Source: Mactra quadrangularis (Eukaryota; Mollusca; Bivalvia; Venerida; Mactridae). Taken from it: 64,000 nucleotides of DNA. How positions within the stretch are numbered: position 1 is the stretch's first letter; every line of letters starts with the position of its first letter. Position numbers and translations under genes: made by a program. Below, piece by piece: positions 11,001 through 22,947 of the stretch. Where the stretch lies: positions 14,384,001-14,448,000 of the forward strand of contig CM046304.1 in NCBI GenBank assembly GCA_025267735.1. Direction: 5' to 3'. Under the pieces are notes generated by a model. That model did no database searches and had not been told where the DNA came from. It saw only the letters and a list, made by a program, of their open reading frames with translations.

Positions 11001-14000
11001 TAATAACTCTGTATCTTTAAAATTATTGTTATAAAAGGATTCAGAAATAGTGCTGACACAACTCCCAGTATCTATAAGAGCATTTGCTGAAATATTGTTA
11101 AGCAATACGGTACATTCATTAGAATCACCTATCAATTTAGGGTCACTATTAATTGTGTCATCAGTAGACCCAGTAACTGACGCACTTATAAGTTTTTTGG
11201 ACAGTTACGAGCTATATGCCCTTTTTCATTACAATTATAACACGTAACTAAACTTGATAATTATCTGAAGTATTATTATCATCAGCAGGTTTAAAATTGT
11301 TATGACTAATAGGTCTCCTAACAGTATACCTACCTCTTCCTCCAGATGGTCTTCTGTTGCCTCTATGATGTCGCTGGCCTCTGTAACCAGTACTAAACAC
11401 TTCCTGGTTGTTGTCTCTATCTAATTCAAGTTTAGTGATTCTTTCATTGATTTGTGAAAGCATATCTTTTAGTTCACTGAAATCATTGTTATTTTGAACA
11501 GGTTGGCATTGGGGCATTTTAGAGTTATTATTTAACATGCATGTCATTTCACTTTCAACCTTACGACATTCAACCTTTAAACGATCATAGTCATAAATGG
11601 TATTAAATTGATATTGACAAAGTGCCTTTAAAGGTTGTTTCATACCATTATAAAAAACAGTTTTTAATTCATATTCTGTACTGCCATCAATGGCATCTAA
11701 ATCAACAGCTTGTGCATATATAATCTTCAACTCTAGCACTGTAAGATAACAATGACTCACCTTCTTTTTGTTCACAAGCATAGAAATGTTTCAAAATAGT
11801 TTCATTGGTATCTATAGTACCATAAGTAGTTTTAAATTTTTTCAATATATCATATAATTTAGCACCTATACCCATTCTTCTTAGTATATTGGCAGCTTCA
11901 CCTTTAATGGACCTGCATATACCTAAAAGCAACTGCTCTTCACTAAATGATTTTTCTTCTATGAGACATTTGATTTCATAGTTCCAAGTCTCATAAGAAA
12001 CCTCCCCTTTACCTGTTTCACCATAAAATAAAGAAATTCTTGGAAATTTTGAAGTATCTTTACCTATTGATACTGAAGGTGGGGTAAAACTTTTCATATA
12101 TTCAACCAATTCAGATGCACTTTCAATTTTAGGTGGTGAAGGGAGAGAATGAAATGCATCTAAAAGTTTGGCATCTTCCAGAGATAAATCACTTTTGGAA
12201 GCCATGATTTAAATTTACAATGGAACAGTTACTATGTCAAAGTGTTACCAACTTGAATCAATAGTCTATATCAAAATAATATATATCGCTGGTTTTTCTA
12301 CATCCACATGCATATTTAACTAACACAAGTTGACACTTTACATTACTTTATTTTAAGTACTTTTTGTATTAACATAAAATTAAATCTGAATAACAACAAA
12401 TTGTTTCCGATATGTATTAAAACTTAAATTCGTCTAACCCCGTTTATACGGGTAACAGAGTTTTTATACCCAGAGGGATCCGTCGGATCCTATTCTATCG
12501 GATTTTGATTTCACCGGATCGGGATCCGGTAACTTTTAACCTTGAGTCCAGTACACCGGACTTAGCAAATATTCGCAATTTGCGACAATGCATGTCATTT
12601 GACTTCCCTAACTCTAGCCTACCCTTGCAAGTGTTGTCTACAGTTACGGTACCGTAACTCTAGCCACTGCCTTTTAAAATACTACCATCCTAAACTTCCT
12701 GAATTATAAACCCAAACAGTTAACTAGACGTTAAAAATCATATTTAGCCCTGCATTTGTATCTAACACATCCCAGTTAGATATGGCAGTTGGTAGCGTGT
12801 TGGGAATTAGAATCTTGTGTCCCATAAAGGTAGGGGTTCTAATCCCTCCTGTGGTGGTTATATCCTCTCATGAAAATTTGACAAGTCTAGGAATATGGAA
12901 GTTCTGTATTCCTTGTCAATGATACCTGGCTAGTAGACTACAGTTACAAAAGTTTTATAAGATGAATAACTTTTAAATAAGTGTTGTGATTTAACAATAT
13001 ATATTTTCAATAACACTCAACTAAGCCATCTTAAACCTTACAAAACAAAGCAGATAAATAACACCAGCTTTTTTGCAAACTACACGTTGTACACTAGTGT
13101 TGTACCGATGATCGGGAATAATCGATTAACAACTAGTTGGAAGCTTCCGATTCTGATAATCGATTAAACTTTATCATAATCGATCATCGGTTAGAAAGGA
13201 GGATAGGCTATTTAAGGACAATAACATAATTTTATGTATCTGAACTGTTATTAAAAATGTTTTAAATACATGTCATTTGTGTCTGACATGTATTGGACAC
13301 TGATATATCTAGTTCAAGTTCCAAAAATACGGCTACTTTACTAGTGAAGGGAACAAGGCAACTGATCATGTATTTTTATCAGTTTCTTTGATTTTTAATT
13401 TATATTAGGTTTTTGACATATTTGACATAATAAAAAATATTTCCTAATCCGTAGTACATGAATTTTATAAGGATTCACAGTAAAACATGCATGCAAAAAC
13501 AAACTTATCAGGAACCGATTATAATCGGAAGAATCGAATCGACAACAGAAACCGATTCCAACTGATGATAGATTACGATTTTCAGCCGATGTCCCACCAC
13601 TATTGTACACTTATTCACTTGGACTAAAAATTATGAAGGTTGAAGTTAGATGATGACAGTGTTAATATTTTGCTGACAGTGTACTAGACTTACTAGTGTG
13701 CTTATTTATTTTTGTTTCAGTACTGGGAGCATTGATTGGTAAACAGACTGGAAGAAATATTGAAGTTATGAATTCATTTGAACTTTTATTTGATATTGTT
13801 GATGGCCAGATTGTTATTGACATGGACTATTATAACACAAAAGAAGAACAATGTAAGTATGAAGTGTATGTGCAAAGCTGCCTAACTAGCTCAGTTGGTC
13901 ATGCACAAGTCTACTGGTTGTCAGTTCTATTCGTAGGGCTGTAGGTGTAATTATTGATACACCATGAACTGGATAATACTCAGTTGAATATGTTGAAAAT

Positions 14001-17000
14001 AAATTTCAATGCAACATGATAATCCAGCACTATTCACCGTAAAAATATATCCTAATTGCGCTCTCTGACACTCCAAATCCAATTGCAGCATTAACTAAAG
14101 CAACAGAATTGAAACTTGGTATTGAACAAGTTTTAATCACCATGTTCACTTATAAAGTATGGAAATTTATGTTGCTTTATGTTTCTTTTTACCAAAAATT
14201 TTTAACAGTCATATTGCTGCTGTCAGCTGAAGTACTAATATCATGGACAGCTTAATATCTTTAGTTCTTAGCACATACCTTTCATCAGTCCCTGACTAAT
14301 GCTTTACTAGGTACAGAAAGAAAGAGTTTAATGACCTAACTAAAGGAAAAACATGTAGGCTAGGTCTAAGAATCAGGCCTTCAACCTTTGTACTTATAGA
14401 TGGAAATGTCCCCAATTGGCTAACAGTAATCATTTTAGTTTTTAGTAAAAGGATAGAATGTTAGAAAATAAGACAGAATACATCAGTGTAATGTATTAAG
14501 AAAACCATCCTTTCATAGAATCTTTTAAATGTTTGTAGTAAACTAATATTCCACATTATTGAATATTCATTTGCACCATACTCCAATGGATAGTAATATC
14601 ATTTTAAAACATATATTATTTACTAATTATATAATTACATTACGTTTTCTTTTTCTTACTAAAAGCACAGGGTTGTTTTTATTTTTTACAGTTAAGCAGG
14701 TATTTAGTGAGATGGATTTTCTAGGATGGTATACTACAGGTGATGGTCCCACAGATTCTGATATACATGTACATAGACAGGTAAACTTGTACTCTTTATA
14801 TACATGTACATTGTTGAAAGTTTTCAGTATTAATACTGATTTTAATATTTTGAGAATAGTCTGTACTACCTAATTTGTATGAAATCTGTCTATTTCAGTT
14901 TTTTGAGGTTTCAGTATTTTCAAAACTTTCTACTTCCACCCATGCATGTACATACTTAGTTTAGCTTGATTGTGTCAAAGTTTTCATTACTCAGATTAAT
15001 CACTTTTGAATCCACTTCCTGGTCACCCAGTACTGAGCTAGTGAAAATAAAATTTTGTGCTCAAGGAAACAAGGGTATGGTTTTTTTGATGACATCGAAC
15101 CAACACAGAGCTAGCTATCCAGTCGTAAAACATTGGGTAAAACATGGAGTCAAAATCAATGAGTTGTGTGTTTTGGTATAAAGATGATAAGTTCTTGAAC
15201 TTGTTGTTGTCTATGAAATAAATGCTCTGTTTCTATTATTTAGTTAAGTCATTCAATACTTACATGGTTTATCAGTGCTCCAGCTAGCCCTGTTAGTCCT
15301 GTAATTGTGTGTTTGTAACAGACAGTAAAATATTAAAGTATGAACATTAAGGTATAAACATGTTAATTAATTTGGTTTTATTTACAGATTTGCAGTATAA
15401 ATGAAAGTCCAATATTACTAAAAATGAATCCCATGGCTCGACACCAAGATGTAAGTAAAGTCTATAATATTTTTATGAAAGAATCCTTGTTCACCATAGA
15501 TATCAATTTATTAATATGGGTTATTATAGAACTAAAAAGGGCAGGAAGGCTGAAAATAGAGGCATGTTTCATTAATGTCATATACCTTGATTGGGTACCA
15601 CTCAACCCGTGGACATCTCAACCCAAAGTAGGGATTGATCTAACTGTCAGAAGAGACTACTCAACCTGTGGACAGTAACAATCAGGGACCAGGAAATCGC
15701 CGGTTTTTCGGTTTTCGGACCGATTTTTTCAGTTTGGACCGATTGAGATTTCAAAATCCTTAAAAAATCGGTCTGGGAAAAATTCGCTAATTTTGACCTC
15801 AAACCATTAATTTCCATAATTTTCAAGAAAACGTATCGATAAAATATTATCAAACAACTATCAGTTGCTAAAACCCACTGTTTACTGATGTAATATCCTG
15901 CTTAATTGTCCACAGGTTACACACCAAGGACCCTGTATAACGTATCCATGGTTACAGGTATCATGTGGGGTTGAGGCAGTGATATTTTTTGATCGAGCAC
16001 AGCGAGGTACGCTTGATTTGCACTCGATTAATTTGAAGAACAGCAGAAGAATATGTTCTTACTTAATCGTGTCCATCGAACCGATTACGTTTTTCAATCG
16101 GTCTGTTTGAAACCTGTTAACTTGTAAAAAACAATAATCTTTTATGAAGAATGTTTTATGTATAATTAAAGAAAACAATTTAACTGCTTTTGTTGTCAAT
16201 TCCTGATTGATGTATTCGTTTAATCTTTAATTTGTTTGACTTGATTCATGATTTATTTTTACGTCTTAAATTGAGGTGTGAATAATAAGAAATTATCTTA
16301 GGACATGTATCTACGGGAGTTCTTATTAATCGAAGGTACAGTTGTTGATGATCAAAATTCAACCCTCTCTTCTCCCTTAAAATTTCTTTGGTGAACAAAA
16401 TTAATGATTACTATTAAATTCCAAATTCGACGAAAATAATTTTCAAAACGAAGTTTTGTCATTAAACTATCTATAAATGGTGTACTATGCACGATTTGAT
16501 AATCTTTTGTGTTAAAAGAAACCGCTTGAACCATTGTGATGAGTTGTCATACATTTTCGAGACCCACGCTAGATCGTCACTTTGTATGAGAAACGTTTTA
16601 ATCTATGTGTGTAATTAAAAAAGCTTATCATTATTTTACGTTTTCTTTCTTAATTTAGTGAACGACGCTTAAATGCGAGACATTTACTTTGGACTCGTTT
16701 TTCTGCGCATGCGCAGTTAAAATAATTTCCCCACATGACGGAGTTTTCCAACAACATTATAACTAGATGAAAGTTCTGTTTATTGAACGACCGACGAATG
16801 CAGGGAGTAATTTCGGAAATCACGCTTTTATGCTAGATAGAAGTTAAGTTTTGTAAAAAATTAAACAAACAATGCCAATGTATAGTATGCCTTCCTAATA
16901 AAAGGGAGCAAAAAATAAGTACTAACATGGTCGTGAATGAAGTACAGTAAACGGTCGGGTCCGTATGGTACACGTTAAAACCCGTATCCAGTACTCGGAC

Positions 17001-20000
17001 GGCTTTGGACCGATTGACTTTGGCGAATTTCCTGGTCCCTGGTAACAATGTATTATACATTAATTATTTGATGAGTTGGGACAACTTACATACGTAGTAT
17101 GTAGAATGTAAGCTATGGCAACACTTTAAACTTTCAAATCTCTAATTTATACTCAAAAGAAAATAGCTACAGCTGTGGGTCAGTGCTGCAGAAAATATAT
17201 TTTTAAGCAGTATCATTAGCTGTTGTAGGTATTTTTAATTTTAGTTAAATTTAGTTTTCTATTCTTGAATGAGATCTAAATAAATGAAAATGAGGCAACA
17301 AATTTAATTTTGTAATTCATTTATTATTGTTTCAGTTACCAGTATCAGTATTTGAATCTGTGATAGATCTTGTTAATGGAGAGGTAAGTGATTTTTGTCA
17401 TGATAAATGATTTAGCCCAGAAGTTGACAGTACATTGTTACCTGAGAAATCTTAACTCCTCTTGGAGAGACCTATCATGTAGTAGCTGTGGTTCTGTAAT
17501 TCGGGTCTGCTTAGGTATTGAGAGGTTTTGGGTTCAAGCTCCACTGGTGACACTGCTAATTTCCCTGAGCAATAAATTTACATATAGTTGTTCCACTCCA
17601 TTCAGATTGAAATAGGTATTGTGCAGTATCACCTGCCTGAAGGTAATTTGAATGCTCATGAGTTATCGTACAAAATCTTAGTTAACTGACCATGTATGAG
17701 GAAGCAGAAGTAATGTATTGAGCATTTAACGTTATGAGGTTAATTCATGTGTCAATGACAGTTGAATTAAATATTAACAATTTGTGGGTATAGTGCAAAA
17801 CAGGCGTTACAATTGTTTTGCGCTAAACCCGCGAATTGCGTATAAAAATTGTCTTTCCTGAGATTTATTGATATTTTTAAGTTCATAGTTCTTGATATGT
17901 CAATGCAAAAAGTACTGCATGAAGACATTAATGATCTATCACATCATGAAGTACTTCCTATAGTACTTCCTAGCCCGGAAAAATCCTGTATTTACCCATT
18001 GTAAAATATTGTGTTTTATTTTAACATATTTTACTATTATTAGGCTACTATGTTATTTGTGGAACTACAATATACATTAGCAACAGAAGAAGCAGAAAGG
18101 ATTGGTGTAGATCATGTTGCTAGGATGTCTACTGCTGACACAGGAGAAGCTTCTAGTGGTAGTTATATTTCCAGATTTGTTATTTGTGATTATTCCAAAG
18201 CAGAATAGCAGGGCACTGCACCCTGCCCTTTTCTCTGCCATTTTTAGCTTCTTTCTATGCAGTGATAGTACATTTGAGGCATTTACCCTCAGATATGCCC
18301 TGTCCCTTTTTTCTGCCTCCCTGCCCTTTTCTGAGTACTGAAATAATCACTAGTTATTGTTTCTATATGGAAAACATTCTCAGAATGCTTGATTGGCTTT
18401 ATATGTAGTTCAAGACTCAGTTATACCATGTCTAAATATGTAAATATTATTCTGCAGGTCTTTTTATACTGGGTTTATTGCCCTGTCAATGCAATTTAGT
18501 TTATTTTACATCAACCAGTACACCTTACCTAGCTTTTCTTGACTCTTGTCTATAGTTAGTACTCATTTACCCCTCCACAAGACTGAAAACTTCTCCATAT
18601 ACCTTATTAATGGAGGAAAATTAACATTATTGTCAAAAATTCTTGGAAAAGTATAACTGTCCCAGGTTTGATCCAAACCTGTACCCTTTCAGGTTAATCT
18701 TAAATGATAAAAAGTTGGTGCATTGATTTCAAAAGTGTGTTTAAATACAAACATATTAAGAAAGTTTTGTAGTACAATCTTTTGGAGGGCAATGTATATT
18801 ATCAAAATCTTGCTCCATTAAGATGCTGATATTTAACATTTTAGTTAAAATACGGTCTTAATAATGTGTGCTATTCATTGTAATGTATTATTTTTGTGTT
18901 ATTTCAGTTGCTGAACAGTTAATTGCCCAACACAGTGCTATCAAAATGTTACATAGTCGAGTTAAATTAATACTGGAATATATCAAAGCAGTTGAAGCAG
19001 GTATTTATTTTATCTATGTTTTTACTTACAATTATATTTAAGCTTTAAATAATTTCTCAAAAACTGGTAGTAATAAAGTAGTTAAGGTCGCTGACTTCCC
19101 TCTGAATTGAAGGCATTGCCAATCTGGGTCATGTTTTAAATATTAAGATTCCAACTTTGGCTTCTTTGGTTAGGAAGTAGGTAGTTGTTTACAGTGGATC
19201 AAGGGTGATATTCTTCCGGAATAAACCGGAATTCCGTTATTTTTTATTCTCAAAAAATCGTTTTCGAGATTGATGCAAATCGGATTATAAAAGAAGTAAA
19301 AATAATTAAATGCTTATTTTTTTGTTCAGATAAATCTTTTTCACCAAAAATCTGCCTATCTAAAGTACCAAATTTGAATTGAGTAATTTCTCAATTTTAC
19401 TTGCAATGCGGCACGTTACATGATGTGTGAAAAAAACACTGTGGATGGAAGTCTAATTCTGGTAGTCTCATGTGTAATGATTAGATGAACTGTCTTGTCA
19501 TTTATGACTTGATTTTTTAAATGTGAAGTTGAATAAACAAAGGACTGCTCCTGAATTTTATATTCAGGATTTTGGAACTTGTTTTTTTATGTAAAAAATG
19601 TTGAAATATTGTTAATTGGAAATTTCCTTGTTTGTTAATTTTTCAATTATCTTAGATGACCAATTTATCATTTCAATGCTATATTTACCGTGTTATTATT
19701 AGATGTATACTTGTTCCAGGTGAGATACCAAGAAATTTAGATGTGTTACGTGAAGCTTACAGTCTATGTTATAGATTACCTGTATTAAATACTGATAAAT
19801 TTAAAGAAGATTTTTATAATGTAAGTTTATTATGTTTCAAATTGTATGTATTATTTTAAAACAGTTTGACATTTCCTGTCTGTATTATTTCAGTCATTGC
19901 ATTCAATTTTCTTGAGCACTAGCATTATTTATTATGGCATACAATAAAGAGCAAACTTATCAATTAGTTGATAAGCATGAGATAAGGAACTTTCACTAGC

Positions 20001-21701
20001 CTCGGTCATTAGATTAGTAGTTAAGGCAATGGCTTTAATTTGAAAATATTCTCATATGTACATTTTATCATGTGGACATTTTATCATAATTTAGAACTTT
20101 GTATTTGTTTCAATGTTGATGGATTCGTGCAAAACTAGTATAGATCCTTCCTTGTTTACAAGTTATTAGACTAGCTTTGCCCTAGCCTATCGATGTGCTG
20201 CTACATAATATAGATGTATGGACAAAATGAATGTAAAAATGGCAACTAAACCTTCAATGAATAATATTGAACTTTAACTCATGATATTTATATATATATT
20301 ACAGCAATGTAATGATGTATGTTTAATGGCTTATCTTGGTACTATCACTAAAGGATGTAATACTATAAATCAGGTTGGTAATTTATATTTTGTATCATAA
20401 TCATTTCTATTTATGTTTAATTTCCTTGTATTCAATGAGGATTCATTCAGCTTTGTGCCCTCAATTTGTTAATACAATCTGTAGGTTGTCTCTGTAAGTG
20501 AAGATTACTATTGTTCATATAATTATTCAATAATTTTTCACTTGCGAGGCTTGAATCATATACTTATATTTAATTCTAACATAGTTTGTGCCTTTGAACA
20601 GTAGTCCAGCGGTAGGACCTGCACTTGGAGATTGAAAGGTCCTGACTTCAAATCCCACTAGGGGTACTGCTAATTTCCTTAAGCAAAAAATTGCATACAA
20701 TTGTTTCACTCCATACAGGTTAAAATGAGTACTGTGAGGGTCACCTGCCTGATATCAATGATCAGGGGTTATTGTACAAATTTGTCATGTCATCTGAACA
20801 TGTATGTGGAAGCAAACTCTAATCTGCACTTTTAACTTTACCTTCTTGTTAAGATTGTCCTATGCTGTATAAATATTAAAATGTTTCAGTCTCAATCTTC
20901 TAAATCTTGAACATATTTTCATTATACCCCTTTGTAAAAGTGAATGCTACCTGCATAAAATTGCAGGTAAATGATTTTTTCACCTTGGTGTGTCAGTCTA
21001 ACAAAAGAAGTGTCTAATTGTCAAAAACAGGGATGAATGAATTTATTCAGAAATGTTCTATTGTTATACATATAAGAACAAATAAGTAATATCAACACTC
21101 TTTTTTCCTGAGCCACTTATACTGAGCAGTTGATTTTGTTTACACAAGAATAAACACTTAGAAACTGCTCCACAATATAGCAGACTTATGTGTTTTCACC
21201 ATAAAGGGATAAGTCCAAAATTGAAAGTTCTATAACATGCCATGTTTATAAATTTGATTTATACAACTATATAATTACAACCTAAATGAAATAATAAAAT
21301 TTGATTGGTCAAAAGTGAACACTTGACTTGAAAAAATGTGTTTTCATTTCCGTATAAACGCAGTTGCCAACAAGAATTAATTAATATTCATGACTTTAAA
21401 TTACGTCATGCCGGAACTAATTTCATGAATGAAAAATCTCTTTTAGCGCTGTCACACGCAAAACAAAAGCTATGCATGTCAATAAAAAATAATGCGTTTT
21501 GATTCAAATGTCTTACACCAGTTCAAAGTAGCTATCACCAAAAGTGACATTTATTTTTCGATGAAAGTCAGTTTCTATGAATTCATTCCTTAAATGAATT
21601 TAAATTATGAGTTTTATTGTATATTTCAGTTTGTAAACAAGTTTAATGTGATACATGATAGACACAGTATGGGAAGACGGATGAGAGGATTATTTTTCTG
21701 A
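8088..21701 (+). CDS. COPS6: COP9 signalosome complex subunit 6 (CSN6), complete, 10 exons
   Basis: Exons: 8088-8244, 13721-13852, 14692-14780, 15388-15450, 17336-17383, 18044-18158, 18908-19000, 19720-19820, 20305-20373, 21630-21701; all introns are GT-AG and phases agree, giving 312 aa (human about 327). The product is the non-catalytic MPN subunit of the COP9 signalosome, which partners CSN5 in removing NEDD8 from cullins. Diagnostic stretches are MEVD near the N-terminus, [68 protein letters not shown]-like [17 protein letters not shown], and the C-terminal [13 protein letters not shown] end. The HxHP...D JAMM metal site of CSN5 is absent, as expected for CSN6. The ATG at 8088 gives the usual short low-complexity N-terminus before MEVD. 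Intron 1 (5.5 kb) is loaded with transposons; none interrupts an exon. Confidence 0.97.
9158..9262 (+). repeat. 23-bp tandem repeat, about 4.5 copies
   Basis: Unit GGTTAGACTTCTTAGTTGGTACT repeated with drift (first copy GGCTAGACTTCTGAG...; fourth copy expanded). It lies inside the TIR-bounded element. Confidence 0.85.
10578..10750 (+). repeat. 43-44-bp tandem repeat, four diverged units
   Basis: Units start with TGACGGATATACGxGTCA at 10578, 10622, 10665 and 10708 (spacing 44, 43, 43). Only the first 20 or so bases of each unit are conserved (TGACG(G/C)ATATA..C..GTCA..CGG); the rest drifts. They overlap the 3' end of the protease reading frame on the opposite strand. Confidence 0.8.
10593..12205 (-). 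pseudogene. Broken retroelement gag - CCHC zinc knuckle - aspartic protease
   Basis: Reading on the minus strand from the ATG at 12205, the first open segment (to about 11,702) looks like a retrotransposon Gag capsid region. A frame change near 11,720-11,730 leads into a second segment (to 11248) ending in a basic Arg/Gly-rich stretch. After another break comes a perfect C-X2-C-X4-H-X4-C knuckle (about 11187-11240). A further frame change leads into a segment with the ALIDTGS aspartic-protease motif at about 11,070 (starting at 11135 or slightly upstream). At least three frame breaks make it non-functional as read. The order capsid, knuckle, protease matches LTR-retrotransposon gag-pro; no RT/RNaseH/integrase and no LTRs are seen. 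Confidence 0.8.
13095..13602 (+). mobile_element. Non-autonomous hAT element (508 bp) with 8-bp TSD
   Basis: Flanked by a perfect 8-bp duplication TTGTACAC (13087-13094 and 13603-13610). The ends TAGTGTTGTACCGATGATCGG and, inverted, TAGTGGTGGGACATCGGCTGA form an imperfect TIR typical of hAT MITEs. The interior has further ATCGATTA / CCGATT palindromic blocks. No transposase. Located in COPS6 intron 1, about 120 bp before exon 2. Confidence 0.9.
13878..13985 (+). mobile_element. SINE family A head fragment
   Basis: TGCCTAACTAGCTCAGTTGG..CATGCACAAGTCTACTGGTTG resembles the tRNA-like head of family A; the body is missing or diverged. It lies just after COPS6 exon 2. Confidence 0.5.
14985..15180. 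mobile_element. Possible SINE-like fragment (family D)
   Basis: CCACTTCCTGGTCACCCAGTACTGAGCTAGT..AAATA..CTCAAGGAAACAAGG is shared with 58450-58560 (CCACTTCCTTGTCTCCCAGTACTGAGCTAGTAGAAT..CTCAAGAAAACAAAGG). Dispersed repeat of unknown class. Confidence 0.5.
15683..17041 (+). mobile_element. Non-autonomous hAT-type element (1.36 kb) with 8-bp TSD
   Basis: Perfect 8-bp duplication GTAACAAT (15675-15682 and 17042-17049). Terminal inverted repeats are CAGGGACCAGGAAATCGCC at the left and the reverse complement of GGCGAATTTCCTGGTCCCTG at the right, with shared subterminal CGGTCC motifs. No transposase frame of useful length inside. Located in COPS6 intron 4. Confidence 0.92.
17475..17750 (+). mobile_element. 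tRNA-derived SINE, family B
   Basis: Head with AGAGGTTTTGGGTTCAAGCTCC (B box), then CACTGGTGACACTGCTAATTTCCCTGAGCAA, GTTCCACTCCATTCAG and CACCTGCCTGA, shared in order with 20585-20840 and, reversed, 51230-51392. Confidence 0.8.
18465..18700 (-). mobile_element. SINE family C copy
   Basis: On the plus strand it reads TACTGGGTTTATTGCCCTGTCAATGCA ... CTTCTCCATATACCTTATTAATGGAGG ... CCAGGTTTGATCC, matching 59840-60105 and 57145-57335. The tRNA-like B box is at the far end, so the element is on the minus strand. Confidence 0.75.
20585..20840 (+). mobile_element. tRNA-derived SINE, family B
   Basis: tRNA-like head AGTAGTCCAGCGGTAGGACC...TGACTTCAAATCCCACT, then GGGGTACTGCTAATTTCCTTAAGCAA and GTCACCTGCCTGA as in the 17475 copy. 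Lies in COPS6 intron 9. Confidence 0.8.
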
Positions 21702-22765
21702 TTTTACTTAGTTATACATGCACTCATCACCTTAACCAACCAGCATGAAGCTTGGAGCTTGTGAAAACCGACCCAGGCTTACGAAGATAACTGATTTCAT
21801 ATAGTTGGGCTTGTTGATCATTTTGTCCAATACTATATCGCATTATAAATCAGGCTAGTGCTTGTGAAAATTTAAGGTGATGATTGTACTTGTTCTTATG
21901 ACATTTTACTATAAATATCAGCATGTTCCCTGAATAGATGACATATCGTGACATCTTGAGATGATATTAGGGACTACATGAAATATGGGACTGCTGAATA
22001 ATAGTTGAAGATATTTTATCGTAATTCAAGAGATTTGAACTTCATGAAATTTGTGCTTCAATCTAGGAAAGTGTTTTATGTATTTATGACTTGTTCATTC
22101 TTTTTCCTATTCAGTAATGTACAATGGTCTTGTATTAAGTTGATTATTTTCTTTGGTGTTAATATAAAGCTAATATTTTGAAAATGTTTCCCGGATTTTT
22201 TGTTTCAATTTAATATGATGTAAATTGTGTATCTAAAATATTTGTCTTTTATATGAGGGATCGTTAATGTTAAGGAGGGATCTCTGAATAACTGATTAGG
22301 GATTTCTTTGGGGTTCCTTGTAAAAATAGCAAGTGATGTACTGATTTAGATTATAGTACACCTCTACCCTACTGATCTGACTATTCAATTCCAGTGTAGT
22401 GATACATGTACTTATATTCTATAAGATGTATATATATTTGTCAGTCATTATATTGTGATTACATGTTGTATATAGTATTGTTATGTACATTTTGATATAA
22501 ACATGATGACAACTTACTTCTCGTGTCTGTTTTTTTTTTCTTTACTTCAAGTTTCCTTGTGCAACTGTTGTTATCAGTCATTTTTATTGACTGTGTGTCT
22601 ATTTTTCTAATGTGCAGTCTACGAAATTATGATATAAAAGTGGTTGTCCAAACAGATCATTTTTAGAGCAAGCAATATATCTCATTTGGGAATGTAGCAT
22701 TTGTGATGTCATAGTCACATGGTATTGCCACTGTGATATTTGGTAACCTTGGTGTAAAATAAGTA
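21702..22765 (+). other. COPS6 3' UTR and downstream DNA
   Basis: No gene. The transcript end cannot be placed with confidence; ATAAAG/ATAAAC hexamer-like sites near 22165 and 22495 are weak candidates. Confidence 0.4.
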
Positions 22766-22947
22766 CAGTACAACCTCTTGCAAACAACAACCACTGGGAG
22801 GAACACAAGTATGTTGCTTTTCAGAGGTTAATTGTTGCTCTGTGGAGGTTAGATTCAATTGAAATTATGCCTAAGAGAAATATCAAACACTGTTTTTGCA
22901 CTGAGGATTTGTAATGTAGAGGGCTGCTCTGCTGAGGTTATAATGTA
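22766..22947. mobile_element. Tc1/mariner-like MITE (family E)
   Basis: TACAGTACAACCTCTTGC... to ...GCTGAGGTTATAATGTA: inverted ends with TA borders, matching the copy at 33523-33690, including the internal AATTATGCCTAAG block. Confidence 0.75.

Larger units (their letters stand above)
8887..12671 (-). mobile_element. 3.8-kb TIR-bounded element carrying a decayed gag/protease module
   Basis: The ends are inverted: GGCAGTGGCTAGAGTTCCGG at 8887 and, on the other strand from 12671, GGCAGTGGCTAGAGTTACGG. Both continue into GTACCGTAACT and, about 30-40 bp further in, a second TAGAGTTA(C/G)GG motif. The element is flanked by the same 9 bp, TTTTAAAAT (8878-8886 and 12672-12680), as expected for a target-site duplication. 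Inside, on the minus strand, lie gag-like, CCHC and aspartic-protease segments (separate entry). No reverse transcriptase, integrase or DDE transposase was found. It sits in COPS6 intron 1, antisense to the host gene. The superfamily is undetermined; a 9-bp duplication would fit a Mutator-like element. Confidence 0.7.

Noticed and set aside
8887..12671. Complete LTR retrotransposon
   Set aside because: No direct long terminal repeats, primer-binding site, RT, RNaseH or integrase; the ends are inverted, not direct.
21200..21600. Promoter or bidirectional start near ATTACGTCATGCC
   Set aside because: Lies in the last COPS6 intron with no antisense gene; a CRE-like hexamer alone is not evidence.
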